From Paracoccaceae bacterium (lineage in GTDB: Bacteria; Pseudomonadota; Alphaproteobacteria; Rhodobacterales; Rhodobacteraceae): a stretch of DNA of 24,102 nucleotides. Positions 7,601 through 15,059 of the stretch are shown here, piece after piece. Made by a program: the position numbers and the translations under genes. Every line of letters starts with the position of its first letter. Within the stretch, counting starts at the first letter, position 1. The notes beneath the pieces are model-generated. The model did no database searches, was not told the origin of the DNA, and saw nothing but the letters and a program-made list of their open reading frames with translations. The stretch is from contig JABGTH010000291.1 of assembly GCA_018647275.1 (NCBI GenBank), positions 1 through 24,102 of the forward strand. Direction: 5' to 3'.

Positions 7601-8048
7601 CGCCCAAACGCTTAAGTGCGGATTGGAGGTGGCCCGCAGTGGCAGGTGCGTTGTCGTCCAACACTCGGCCCGTCAGCATCAAGGCCCAAGTTGAGGCATT
7701 CACAAGCGAGGAAGCAGATTTACCTAAATGCTTACCCCAGTTGGATGGCGCAATTTTGTCTTCAATCAATGCATCGATCGTATCTGCATCTGGAACGCGT
7801 AAAAGCGCTTCAGCCAAACACATCAGGGCAACGCCTTCGTCAGTGGAAAGGCCGTATTCGGCAAGGAACACTTCCATCAAGCCGGGTGCTGCGTCATTTC
7901 TGATGCGACTAACGAGAGTTGATGCCTTTGCTACAATCTCTGAGCGATCTTGCGTAGAAAGGTTGGCCAGTTCAATTAAGTGCTTAATCACAGGGGCATG
8001 ATCGTCGTAGGTATGTTCGTCAATCGTCTGCAGTAAATTGTCTGACAT
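4653..8048 (-). CDS. putA: Bifunctional proline dehydrogenase / P5C dehydrogenase PutA
   Basis: PutA oxidises proline to glutamate in two steps: an FAD-linked proline dehydrogenase feeding electrons to the quinone pool, then an NAD-linked glutamate-semialdehyde dehydrogenase. The 1131-residue protein begins with a helical arm and has no ribbon-helix-helix DNA-binding domain, so it is the bifunctional, not the trifunctional, form. The PRODH barrel spans roughly 190-490 and includes YPRYE, MVRLVKGAYWD, QFATHNAHT and the substrate-binding RRLLENGANSSF (R456-R457). The aldehyde dehydrogenase domain (about 560-1000) has E758 in ETGG and catalytic C792 in GQRCSALR. A further C-terminal domain after about residue 1000 matches the longer Rhodobacter type B PutA. 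GGGAAA precedes the ATG. The gene is divergent from putR. Confidence 0.97.
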   Translation of the reverse strand: MSDNLLQTIDEHTYDDHAPVIKHLIELANLSTQDRSEIVAKASTLVSRIRNDAAPGLMEVFLAEYGLSTDEGVALMCLAEALLRVPDADTIDALIEDKIAPSNWGKHLGKSASSLVNASTWALMLTGRVLDDNAPATAGHLQSALKRLGEPVIRTAVSRAMKEMGRQFVLGEDIIAAMKRAAKMEEKGFTYSYDMLGEAAHTEADAKRYHLSYSRAISAIATACVHDDVQSNPGISVKLSALYPRYELAKREDVLRNLTPRLRSLALLAKSADMGLNVDAEEVDRLGLSLEVIEQVISEPALAGWDGFGVVVQAYGPRAETAIQALYDMAIKYDRKFMVRLVKGAYWDTEIKQAQVLGMKHFPVFTQKAQTDVSYIANARKLLGMTDRIYPQFATHNAHTVAAILFMATDPKSYEFQRLHGMGEAMHKMVMQDNETRCRIYAPVGAHRDLLAYLVRRLLENGANSSFVNQIVDEDVAPEVVAADPFDSVSVEGHTITIGSDLYQPERINSLGFDLAHAPTLAQIDIARLPFETCEWAALPLLNGKANPENNRDVINPANPNDIVGTAQFASLKDVKTAISKAKQWDAPVAKRAAVLYKAADLYEANFGELFALLTREAGKTLLDCVAELREAVDFLRYYAAQATDDAPAGTALCISPWNFPLAIYSGQIAAALASGNAVLAKPAEQTSLMAYRAAQLLHEAGVPKHALQLLPGGGDIGGALTENPNLNIVAFTGSTGTAQRIRHSLAQNAPATPFIAETGGLNAMIVDSTALPEQAVAAIVESAFQSAGQRCSALRCLYVQEDIAPSFIKMLTGAMDTLAVGQPWDISTDVGPVIDEPARAKIAAHIEAHKADIIHQLPTPHGGTFIAPTLIKVSGIADMKEEIFGPVLHLVTYKSHELDQIIDGINATGYGLTFGLHTRIDDRVQHVSDRIMAGNVYINRNQIGAIVGSQPFGGTGLSGTGPKAGGPDYLLRFRARKPAGVAGEWPTTQIELPAIANKPQIICEHTLPGPTGESNRLSSMSRAPILCMGPGASAAQAQAEAVNELGGQAILVTGSIDPALLTDGPSYGGVLWWGDAQVTRAIDTALSQRTGPILPLITGQPDVGHALEERHICIDTTASGGNAALLGEVS

Positions 8049-8072
8049 GGTTTTCCCTTTCCGTTTGGGTCA

Positions 8073-8091
8073 TTGTATTCTACAAATACAA
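8073..8091. promoter_or_regulatory. Candidate PutR operator, 19-base dyad
   Basis: TTGTATTCTACAAATACAA has perfect 7-base arms around a 5-base centre and lies 24 bases upstream of the putA ATG. AT-rich dyads of this size are typical of Lrp/AsnC regulators, and putR starts 62 bases to the right. Confidence 0.5.
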
Positions 8092-8101
8092 GTCGATTGG
8101 A

Positions 8102-8123
8102 CTTAATTAAGCCTACAATGTAG
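8102..8123. promoter_or_regulatory. Paired palindromes in the putA-putR gap
   Basis: Two further palindromes lie close together: CTTAATTAAG (8102-8111) and CTACA-A-TGTAG (8113-8123). The second dyad centre is 36 bases from the centre of the 19-base dyad. The core CTACA also occurs in the spacer of that dyad. Such spaced, repeated sites fit an oligomeric Lrp-type protein wrapping the divergent promoter. Confidence 0.45.
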
Positions 8124-8152
8124 TTTTATGTTATGATTATTGGGAATTTTTC

Positions 8153-8629
8153 GTGATTATTAACCACTGTGAATTAGATCGTTTCGACACAGCGATTCTT
8201 GAAGTTCTAGCTAAAGATGGCCGCATCAGTTTGACCGAATTGGCAAGCCGAATTGGATTGTCAAAATCGCCAACACAAGCGCGTCTGCGCAGGTTGGAAA
8301 ACACGGGTGTTATTTTGGGGTATCGGGCAATGTTGGATCCGATCCGCTTGGGATTAGACCATGTTGCTTTCGTTGAGGTTAAGTTGAGCGATACGCGCGA
8401 TGCGGCATTGCGGGCATTCAATGCGGCCGTGGTCAAGATACCAGAAATTGAACAAGCCCATATGATTGCTGGTAATTTTGACTACCTGTTGAAAGTGCGC
8501 ACGTCGAATATGGCGAGCTATCGCACATTCTTAGGCGAGACAATTTCGATCTTACCCCATATCGCATCCACCTCAACCTATGTAGCAATGGAAGCCGTGA
8601 AAGAGACTGTTTTGGCGGAAGCGCCTTGA
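8153..8629 (+). CDS. putR: Lrp/AsnC-family activator of putA (PutR)
   Basis: The 158-residue protein has the standard Lrp layout. An N-terminal helix-turn-helix spans about 8-55 (LDRFDTAILEVLAKDGRISL, then LASRIGLSKSPTQARLRRLE). A C-terminal RAM/effector domain follows (VAFVEVKLSD, AHMIAGNFDYLLKVRTSN). In Rhodobacter capsulatus and Agrobacterium a divergent Lrp-type PutR activates putA in response to proline; the same arrangement here supports that role. The start is GTG: GGGA lies seven bases before it, and the nearest upstream ATG frame (8134) stops after seven codons. AT-rich palindromes fill the shared upstream region. Confidence 0.9.
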   Translation: MIINHCELDRFDTAILEVLAKDGRISLTELASRIGLSKSPTQARLRRLENTGVILGYRAMLDPIRLGLDHVAFVEVKLSDTRDAALRAFNAAVVKIPEIEQAHMIAGNFDYLLKVRTSNMASYRTFLGETISILPHIASTSTYVAMEAVKETVLAEAP

Positions 8630-8683
8630 GGGATCCATAGAAATTTTGCTTGACCTGCAGAGGAAATGCGCCAGTTCGGATGT

Positions 8684-9238
8684 ATGCGAATATTTTTTGT
8701 CATAGCCCTCATATCTGGCCCGGCGTGGGCAGAAGATTGCCCTGAGCCTCGGGATTACTCGACCGAGTTGGATGCTCTGATAGCCTCTGCTCGGGCGGCG
8801 TCATCCGCAATCGATGCAAAGGACGTAACCAGTGGAATGTGGGATGTATGGCTGCGTGCACCCAATGACCAAGCCCAAGAAGTTCTGGATCGCGGTCTCG
8901 CACGGCGAGATGGTTATGATTTCGCTGGCGCATATAATGATTTTGATAAACTTGTCGAATACTGCCCAAATTATGCAGAGGGTTTTAATCAACGCGCCTT
9001 TGTTCAATTTTTGCGCGGTGAGTACGCGGGTGCATTGGTTGATTTAGATGCCGCTTTGGCGCTGTTGCCCAATCACGTGGCTGCACAGTCAGGCCGTGCT
9101 CTAACATTGATGCAAATGGGCCGTTTAAAAGAGGCCCGAGCGCAAATGTTAGAGGCGCTAAACAACAACCCATGGCTGTCAGAGCGCGCATTGATTGCAA
9201 AAGATGCCCCGCTTGGACCCATAGGTGAAGATATCTAG
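8684..9238 (+). CDS. Secreted TPR-repeat protein
   Basis: The product (about 184 residues) begins with a clear signal peptide, MRIFFVIALISGPAWA, with predicted cleavage before ED. The mature part contains about three tetratricopeptide repeats: AQEVLDRGLARRDGYDFAGA with YNDFDKLVEYCPNY, AEGFNQRAFVQFLRGEYAGA with LVDLDAALALLPNH, and VAAQSGRALTLMQMGRLKEA. It is probably a periplasmic protein-binding scaffold; the partner is unknown. An in-frame ATG at 8666 would add six residues, but its GAGGA sits only one base away. The internal ATG gives a cleaner signal peptide, though its own ribosome site is weak. Two cysteines (in EDCPEP and EYCPNY) remain in the mature protein and could form a disulfide. 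It follows putR by 54 bases and precedes the tRNA. Confidence 0.8.
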   Translation: MRIFFVIALISGPAWAEDCPEPRDYSTELDALIASARAASSAIDAKDVTSGMWDVWLRAPNDQAQEVLDRGLARRDGYDFAGAYNDFDKLVEYCPNYAEGFNQRAFVQFLRGEYAGALVDLDAALALLPNHVAAQSGRALTLMQMGRLKEARAQMLEALNNNPWLSERALIAKDAPLGPIGEDI

Positions 9239-9286
9239 GGTTGAGGCTGGCGCAAGCTTTGAATAAAGACATATTATCGTGTCTGT

Positions 9287-9372
9287 GCGGGCGTGATGGA
9301 ATGGTAGACATAGCAGACTTAAAATCTGTGGGCCTTTGTGCCGTGGGGGTTCAAGTCCCCCCGCCCGTACCA
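9287..9372 (+). tRNA. tRNA-Leu (anticodon UAA)
   Basis: This 86-base gene has an encoded CCA. The acceptor stem GCGGGCG pairs with CGCCCGT (a G1-U72 wobble, as in E. coli tRNA-Leu UAA). The anticodon loop is CTTAAAA with anticodon TAA, on a GCAGA/TCTGT stem. The long class II variable arm (GGC-CTTTGT-GCC) and the T arm GGGGG-TTCAAGT-CCCCC follow. The long variable arm and anticodon make leucine (UUA codons) secure. A TATTAT hexamer at 9272-9277 sits 9 bases upstream and could be its -10 element, but no good -35 was seen. Confidence 0.97.
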
Positions 9373-9387
9373 CGATAACAATAATGT

Positions 9388-9430
9388 CGCGAATAGCGTC
9401 AGTAAACTGGCTTTATTCGCGGTCATTCTT
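9388..9430 (+). terminator. Hairpin after tRNA-Leu, possible terminator
   Basis: CGCGAATA (9388-9395) pairs perfectly with TATTCGCG (9414-9421). Inside it GTCAG and CTGGC pair around a TAAA loop. It begins 15 bases after the tRNA and is followed by a T-rich but interrupted stretch (CATTCTTTTCTC). It is plausible as the end of the tRNA transcript. Confidence 0.5.
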
Positions 9431-9511
9431 TTCTCAATGATCCATACAGTGTTGCCAATCGTATTAGTCTGTTAGAAGCGGTCTGTTCCTTTGCGGCATT
9501 TGGTTTAAAAT

Positions 9512-9523
9512 GTTCGATCGAAC
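9512..9523. promoter_or_regulatory. Perfect palindrome upstream of the RND operon
   Basis: GTTCGATCGAAC is a 12-base perfect palindrome ending 33 bases before the adaptor ATG, in the only promoter-sized gap of this operon. It resembles operators of TetR/MarR-type local repressors of efflux pumps, though no regulator gene is adjacent in this window. Confidence 0.4.
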
Positions 9524-9556
9524 TGACGGGGCATTGGCAGTATTTTGAGGAACGTA

Positions 9557-10810
9557 ATGAAGAAGATTATTGGGTACTTGGGCGTTGGTCTGCGGGAGTT
9601 ATTTTGGATTGCCGTTGCCGTTGCCGTGGTTTTTGGCGGGATTACAGGATTTCGTTATCTCGGTGAAAACCGTGAGGTGATCGAGCCAACGGTTGTTGAG
9701 CGTCCAACGACCTTGGTTGAAACAGCAGAAATTTTCTTAATCGACTCACCTCTTCCGATTCGCGGTGAGGGGTTTATGCAGCCTCACCGCTCCGCCAACC
9801 TCGCCAGCCAAGTAGGTGGCCAAGTTATCGAGCTGCACCCAGCCATCACTGAACGCGGAGCCTTCAAGCAGGGCGAAGTCTTGGTCCGGCTAGATGACAG
9901 CGCGGAACGCGCCACGCTGATCCAAACCCAAGCGAATATTGAGGGAACGCGCGCGCGGTCGGACCTCAATCAAATCCTGCTTGAACGTACTGAAAAATTG
10001 CGCAGTAGTGGCTCTGCTAGCCAAGCATCCCTTGACCAAGTGCGCAGCACCCAACAAGAATTATCTGCCAGCCTAAACAGTTTGATCGCGGCACAAAACG
10101 TGGCTGAGGTGAGCCTTGGACGTAAAATCGTAGCGGCACCTTTCGATGGTGCAGTTTTATCCAAAAATTTGGACATTGGCTCAGTTGTAAACGGCGGACA
10201 GGCGATTGCTGAAATTTTCACCGAAGACCGCATGGAGATTGATGTACCAGTTCGCGAGGCTGATGCTGCCCTCATCCCCGGATTGTTCGAAGGGGCATCG
10301 CCCAGTGCCACGGTTTCTGTTCGCTTTGCAGGTCAATCTTTTGAGTGGGACGCCGAAGTAACGCGTGTTGCCCCAACATTGGATCAACGTACACGTACGC
10401 TGACCGTAACTGTGGAACTGATTGATATCTCTGGTGCACGTGCGACAGGGAGCAGTATTTTAGCATCGGGTGCCCCGCCAGCATTGATCAACTCCTTTGC
10501 CAACGTGGTGATCGAAGGACCGCAGCCAAGCGCGACTTACGCCGTGCCATCTACCGCATTGCGTGGTGGTTCAGAGTTGTGGTTGCTGACTCCCTCTGAG
10601 GGCGACGGCGGTACGTTGAAAATTGTCCCCGCCACCTTGGTTCACGTTGATAACGAAACATCATACGTGACGTCAGCGTCGATCCCAGAGGGTGCGCGCT
10701 TGATCACCACAGGGCTTTCAACCCCGCAAGAGGGTATGAAATTACGCGATGTTGCCGCAGAACGCACCACCTCGGCAAATGCTGCTAACACGTCGGATGA
10801 CAAGCTATGA
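9557..10810 (+). CDS. RND efflux periplasmic adaptor (HlyD/AcrA family)
   Basis: This 417-residue membrane-fusion protein links an inner-membrane RND pump to an outer-membrane channel. An N-terminal membrane anchor (about residues 8-32) is followed by a barrel-sandwich half (GEGFMQPHRSANLASQVGGQV, KQGEVLVRLDD). Next comes an alpha-helical hairpin (about 110-185, heptad-like LIQTQANIEGTRARSDLNQI) and the second lipoyl half (VAAPFDGAVLSKNLDIGSVV). Beta-barrel and membrane-proximal domains end the protein. The ATG is chosen over a TTG twelve bases upstream because GAGG sits six bases before it. Its TGA overlaps the permease ATG (ATGA), so the two are translationally coupled. Substrates are unknown, and no TolC-type gene is in the window. 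Confidence 0.92.
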   Translation: MKKIIGYLGVGLRELFWIAVAVAVVFGGITGFRYLGENREVIEPTVVERPTTLVETAEIFLIDSPLPIRGEGFMQPHRSANLASQVGGQVIELHPAITERGAFKQGEVLVRLDDSAERATLIQTQANIEGTRARSDLNQILLERTEKLRSSGSASQASLDQVRSTQQELSASLNSLIAAQNVAEVSLGRKIVAAPFDGAVLSKNLDIGSVVNGGQAIAEIFTEDRMEIDVPVREADAALIPGLFEGASPSATVSVRFAGQSFEWDAEVTRVAPTLDQRTRTLTVTVELIDISGARATGSSILASGAPPALINSFANVVIEGPQPSATYAVPSTALRGGSELWLLTPSEGDGGTLKIVPATLVHVDNETSYVTSASIPEGARLITTGLSTPQEGMKLRDVAAERTTSANAANTSDDKL

Positions 10811-13800
10811 ATGGTACAATCAAATGGATGGCCGAACATCCGGTTGCGGCCAACCTCACAATGGTTTTTGTCGTTGTGGTTGGCATGTTGACGGCGTTCC
10901 AGATGCCGCAAAAGACCTTTCCAGAGTTTACGTTGGATACCGTCAGCGTTTCAGTCAGCTACCCGGGTTCATCGCCGCTTGAAATTCAAGACAGCATTGT
11001 TCGTCCGATTGAGGATCAGCTTTCTGGTATTGACGGGATCGACAGCATTACGGCGTCCATAAGCGAAGGGCGTGGCGGTGTAACCGTGTCGTTCCTGCGC
11101 GGCGAAGATATCAAGGAAAAGCTGGACGAGATCAAAACAGAAATCGACCGGATCACGGTCTTGCCGGAAGAGGCGAATGATCCGGTTGTCATTCAGGCAA
11201 GCAACAGCTCGCGCGTGCTCGAGATTGCAATCCACGGCGATGCATCGGAGCAGGTTCTGAAGGAGGAGGCAGAGCGTCTCAAGGACGAGTTGGTCGCCCT
11301 TGGCAGCATCTCATTCGTTGAAGTCGGCAACATCCGTGCATACGAAATCTCAATCGAGGTGGATCGCGACAACCTACGCGCCTACGGAATTTCAATGGCC
11401 GAGGTCGCGAATGTAATCGGGCAAAACTCGCTCGAGTTGCCGAGTGGTTCGATCAACACTGATACAGTGGCAATCCCAATCCGCACGACAGGGCGCAACT
11501 ATACCCAGAGTGATTTTGAAAACATCATTGTGCGCACTGATGAAAAAGGTGGCCGCGTTTATTTGCGTGATATAGCAAAAGTCGTCGATGGTTTTGAAGA
11601 TGCAGATTTAGCCGCCAACTTTAACGGTGACCGTTCCGTTTCAGTAAACGTTTTCCGCGTTGGCGATGAACAGGTGTTGGCCATCGTCGAAGATGCCCGC
11701 GCCTACTTGGCGGCGACTTACCGTCCTTCGCTAGAGGACGGGATCAACGCGACAGTTTGGCAGGATGATTCCAAAGACCTGCAGGATCGTATCGATCTTT
11801 TGGTGAATAACGCCGCAATCGGTCTGGCGTTGGTTGTTCTGTGCCTTGCCTTGTTTCTTGATATCCGCCTCGCCTTTTGGTCTGCGATGGGGATCGGCGT
11901 TTCGTTTGCAGGGGCGTTTATCATCATGGGCAGCCTAGGGATGTCGATCAATATGATTTCTCTCTTTGGCTTCATCCTTGCGATTGGGATCGTGGTCGAT
12001 AACGCGATCGTTGTCAGTGAAAACATCTATAAGAATGGCGAAGTTGGGCTTTCCCCAATGCAGGCTGCTGTTAAAGGCACGCAACGCATTGCGATTCCAG
12101 TTATCTTTTCTGCGCTGACAACCATCGTTGCCTTTTGGCCGTTGACCCAACTGCCCGGCACCTTGGGCAAATTCCTGACGGATATTCCGGTTGTGGTGAT
12201 CGTGGTCCTAAGCCTGTCATTGCTGCAAGCCTTGTTGATTTTGCCGCGCAACCTGTCACGCCTTGATGTGTCGGAAAATCACAAACCCAACTTGGTGTTT
12301 CGCTTTTTGAATTTGATCCGGAGGGCTGTTGATGCCGTGTTGCAATGGTTCATCCGCGTGCCGCTTGATGCCGTATTGCGTTTCACGACAAAGGGCTTTG
12401 CGATCCTGATTCCTATCGCGTTCTCCGTTGCGATGATGATCATGACGGTTGGTTTGTTGTCTTTTGGTTACGTCAAATTCAATTTTTTTCCATCTATTGA
12501 TGGTGATTTTGTAACTGCCAGCATTGAGATGAACGACGGCACAACTTTCAAAATGACCCAAGAAGTTGCGGAGCATGTGCGCGTTTCCGCCATTCGGGCT
12601 GGGGTAGATATCCAAGCCGAACTGCCGAACGATGCACCTGAGGTTATCGTGGGTGTAAATGTGGTTGTCGGTCAGGGCGTATCTGCTGGTGGTCCAGAAG
12701 GCGGATCTGCTGCGGGTGGTGCGACGTTGGCCAATATCGTGGTTCAACTGACGGACCCAACCAAACGTGATTGGGACGCCAAAAAATTCGAAGCGGCATG
12801 GCGTAAAAAGATTGGCGATGTTGCTTCGGTCAACAAACTAAATGTGTCTGCCGAATTGATAGGGGCGGGTGACCCTATTTCGATCGAATTGTCACTGCCC
12901 GAAGGACAAGACATCACACCTGTTGTGACTGAATTACGTGCAGGTCTGCGCGATATTCCGGGTGTTTTTGCAATCCAAGATGATAATTCTGCAGGGCGTA
13001 TTGAATATCGTTTGGCTTTGCGTGAAGAGGCGCGACTTTACGGCGTTACACTGTCTGATCTTGCCACCCAAACCCGCGCGGGTTTCTTTGGCATTGAGGC
13101 GACCAGCGTACAACGTGGGGCGGACAACGTTGCTGTAATGGTGCGTTACCCAGCATATCAACGTGATAGCCTGTCAGACCTTCTTTCGACGTGGATCGCG
13201 ACGCCCTCTGGTGATCAAATCCCGTTGAGTGTTGTGGCCTACATCGAAGAAGGGTTGTCACCGACCCAAATTCTTCGCCGCAACGGGCGACAAGTGACCA
13301 CGGTGATATCTGACTTGGATATCAACGTATCGACCAGTTCAGAAGCGAACGAGGTGATCAAAACTGGGCTGATCAAACCTCTACAAGAGAAGTACAGTGA
13401 CTTGTTGATCAACCTTGGTGGTGAGCAGCGTCAACAAGGAGATGCACAGGCCGCACTTGGTCAGGCGCTTGGTGTCGCTTTGTTTATTATTTACGCTCTG
13501 TTGGCGCTGGTTTTCCGTTCTTACGTGCAACCGATTGTTGTCATGATTGCAATCCCGTTGGGTTTGATTGGTGCTGTATCAGGTCATTACATCATGGGTA
13601 TTCCACTGACGATTTTGTCGATCTTTGGTATCATTGGTTTGGCGGGTGTTGTTATCAACAACTCGCTTGTGATGGTGGACGTTTATAACGAACACATCGC
13701 TGACGGAATGGATGTGCGCGATGCTGTTGTTGAGGGAACCAAACAACGTTTTCGCCCCATTCTTTTGACCTCTTTGACGACCTTTTTAGGTGTCTATCCT

Positions 13801-13995
13801 TTGATCATGGAAACCTCCTTACAGGCTCAGTTCTTGATCCCCTTGGCGGTTTCTATTGGGTACGGGGTGTTGTTTGGCACAGTCATCATTGTTCTGACCG
13901 TGCCTGCCGTCTTTATGGCGCAATATTACATTAGCGCCGGTTTGGTGGGGATTGTGGCTGCATTTTCAGCCGATACCAAAACAGCGGATTCGTGA
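10807..13995 (+). CDS. RND-family efflux permease (AcrB/HAE1 type)
   Basis: The 1062-residue inner-membrane proton antiporter has the duplicated RND layout: helix 1 near 15-33, a large periplasmic loop, helices 2-6 around 335-470, helix 7 near 535, a second periplasmic loop, and helices 8-12 around 880-1045. In helix 4 the proton-relay motif reads AIGIVVDNAIVVSENI, with D398 conserved and N399 where AcrB has a second aspartate. This variation is common among HAE1-like pumps. A glycine-rich stretch in the second periplasmic loop (VVGQGVSAGGPEGGSAAGG, about 620-640) is unusual in composition. It forms an operon with the adaptor through a 4-base overlap. The substrate cannot be predicted; family members export hydrophobic toxins, dyes or detergents. 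Confidence 0.94.
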   Translation: MNGTIKWMAEHPVAANLTMVFVVVVGMLTAFQMPQKTFPEFTLDTVSVSVSYPGSSPLEIQDSIVRPIEDQLSGIDGIDSITASISEGRGGVTVSFLRGEDIKEKLDEIKTEIDRITVLPEEANDPVVIQASNSSRVLEIAIHGDASEQVLKEEAERLKDELVALGSISFVEVGNIRAYEISIEVDRDNLRAYGISMAEVANVIGQNSLELPSGSINTDTVAIPIRTTGRNYTQSDFENIIVRTDEKGGRVYLRDIAKVVDGFEDADLAANFNGDRSVSVNVFRVGDEQVLAIVEDARAYLAATYRPSLEDGINATVWQDDSKDLQDRIDLLVNNAAIGLALVVLCLALFLDIRLAFWSAMGIGVSFAGAFIIMGSLGMSINMISLFGFILAIGIVVDNAIVVSENIYKNGEVGLSPMQAAVKGTQRIAIPVIFSALTTIVAFWPLTQLPGTLGKFLTDIPVVVIVVLSLSLLQALLILPRNLSRLDVSENHKPNLVFRFLNLIRRAVDAVLQWFIRVPLDAVLRFTTKGFAILIPIAFSVAMMIMTVGLLSFGYVKFNFFPSIDGDFVTASIEMNDGTTFKMTQEVAEHVRVSAIRAGVDIQAELPNDAPEVIVGVNVVVGQGVSAGGPEGGSAAGGATLANIVVQLTDPTKRDWDAKKFEAAWRKKIGDVASVNKLNVSAELIGAGDPISIELSLPEGQDITPVVTELRAGLRDIPGVFAIQDDNSAGRIEYRLALREEARLYGVTLSDLATQTRAGFFGIEATSVQRGADNVAVMVRYPAYQRDSLSDLLSTWIATPSGDQIPLSVVAYIEEGLSPTQILRRNGRQVTTVISDLDINVSTSSEANEVIKTGLIKPLQEKYSDLLINLGGEQRQQGDAQAALGQALGVALFIIYALLALVFRSYVQPIVVMIAIPLGLIGAVSGHYIMGIPLTILSIFGIIGLAGVVINNSLVMVDVYNEHIADGMDVRDAVVEGTKQRFRPILLTSLTTFLGVYPLIMETSLQAQFLIPLAVSIGYGVLFGTVIIVLTVPAVFMAQYYISAGLVGIVAAFSADTKTADS

Positions 13996-14147
13996 GAACT
14001 GGCAGAATAACCAGCAACGAAATGTTTCCCTTAAGATGACCCCAAGAGCTTTTGCTTAAGCATTGTGTAGGTCGCCTTAAGGATCATTTTCATTGTGTAT
14101 TCACTCTGTAGCAAAGCGACCAGATCGTCTTAGTTTAGATGTAAAAG
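13996..14147. other. Gene-free convergent region with short repeats
   Basis: No gene is supported between the RND permease stop and the decayed flavoprotein. The stretch holds three CTTAAG hexamers (14030, 14055, 14076) and two exact copies of CATTGTGTA whose starts are 30 bases apart (14061 and 14091). No convincing terminator for either flanking unit was found. Confidence 0.6.
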
Positions 14148-15059
14148 TTACCGAATGGTTTTGCCCAATGCGCGCCCCAAAGCTTTGGCATGATCCATGC
14201 AAATACGGATGGCTTCGCTAATAGAAGGTGTCCTCGAATGACATTCCCAAAGACTAGTTCAGGATCGTAGGCGACTGAGGGTAAGGTACCTGCGCTCACA
14301 TCATATTCGCCTGTGAGGTCAAGCCCGAAACGCTGCACGTCGTCAGAGGTCAAGAAATCCAACATCAACTTCTCTGGTGACACATCGGTATCGGGGTGAA
14401 TCACGCAACACCGATCCGAAGTTTGCCATCAACAGTTGGGAAAACCCATCCGTATTCCGAAAAAATAGATGAGCCTGCAAACAGGATTGCATGTTCGGTC
14501 TTGTTCGTTCCAATTGGATACTCATATTCAATGCCAACGCCTGAGCAATCTGGTTTCTCTTTAAGGCCCAGATCATCCAACATTGCATTTGTGACATCAG
14601 AGCCATCGATAATATACTTTGATTTAATCTGTGGCGTTTCCGTGTGACGCGACCAGATCGTAGATAAATAACCACTATCTTCCGTTTTTGTCGTCGATAA
14701 GAATTTTGTTACAAGCATGAGCTGGTGTTGCTTGTGATCCGGTTTCCAGGAAGTACATTGTTAAAAATCTGTGATGTTTAGAACGACTAGTTTGTTATCT
14801 TTGACCCGAAAATGGGCTTTTTTGTTGTCGGAATATACATTGAGTTGATGCATGACCTTATGGAATTCAGACTGAATACCAAGGTGTTCAACATCATCCA
14901 ACCAGAAACCACCGCTGGTGCGCATAGGTTTGCCGATCTCTGCGTCTTGGTGGACAATGATGGTCGAGACGTGATCGGGCAGAGTAGCGGGAAGTGAAAG
15001 ACCCGCGGGACCTCCGCCAAAAATGAGAACTTCGCATTCAAGAGTTTGTGCTGTTACTT
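14148..15059 (-). pseudogene. Decayed FAD-dependent geranylgeranyl-reductase-family gene
   Basis: Reading across frames recovers successive parts of one flavoprotein. The FAD-binding start is CEVLIFGGGPAGLSLPATLP followed by EIGKPMRTSGGFWLDD (frame ending in TAA at 14761-14763). A frame change gives YFLETGSQATPAHACNK. A third frame (14401-14718) gives YIIDGSDVTNAMLDDLGLK, GVGIEYEYPIGTNK and YGWVFPTVDGKLRIGV. A fourth (to 14404) gives IHPDTDVSPEKLMLDFL, AGTLPSVAYDPELVFGNVIR. A last shift gives SEAIRICMDHAKALGRALGK ending at TAA 14148-14150. Intact relatives are near 400 residues; only about 300 codons' worth remains, so internal pieces are deleted, including the VGDSANFATPTVGEG-like region. 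No in-frame start codon is found. It abuts the GST stop and was probably once in that operon. Confidence 0.85.

Noticed and set aside
11992..12003. DN instead of DD in helix 4 of the RND pump
   Set aside because: The first aspartate is kept, and DN is frequent in HAE1-type pumps, so loss of proton coupling is not implied.
12256..12747. 163-codon minus-strand frame inside the RND permease
   Set aside because: It is antisense to the permease, has histidine/asparagine-rich composition typical of shadow frames, and no domain.
14787..15041. Open frame of 84 codons on minus starting at a TTG near the GST stop
   Set aside because: It runs over the FAD-binding region in a different frame from the recognisable GGGPAG translation, and its own product has no family character.
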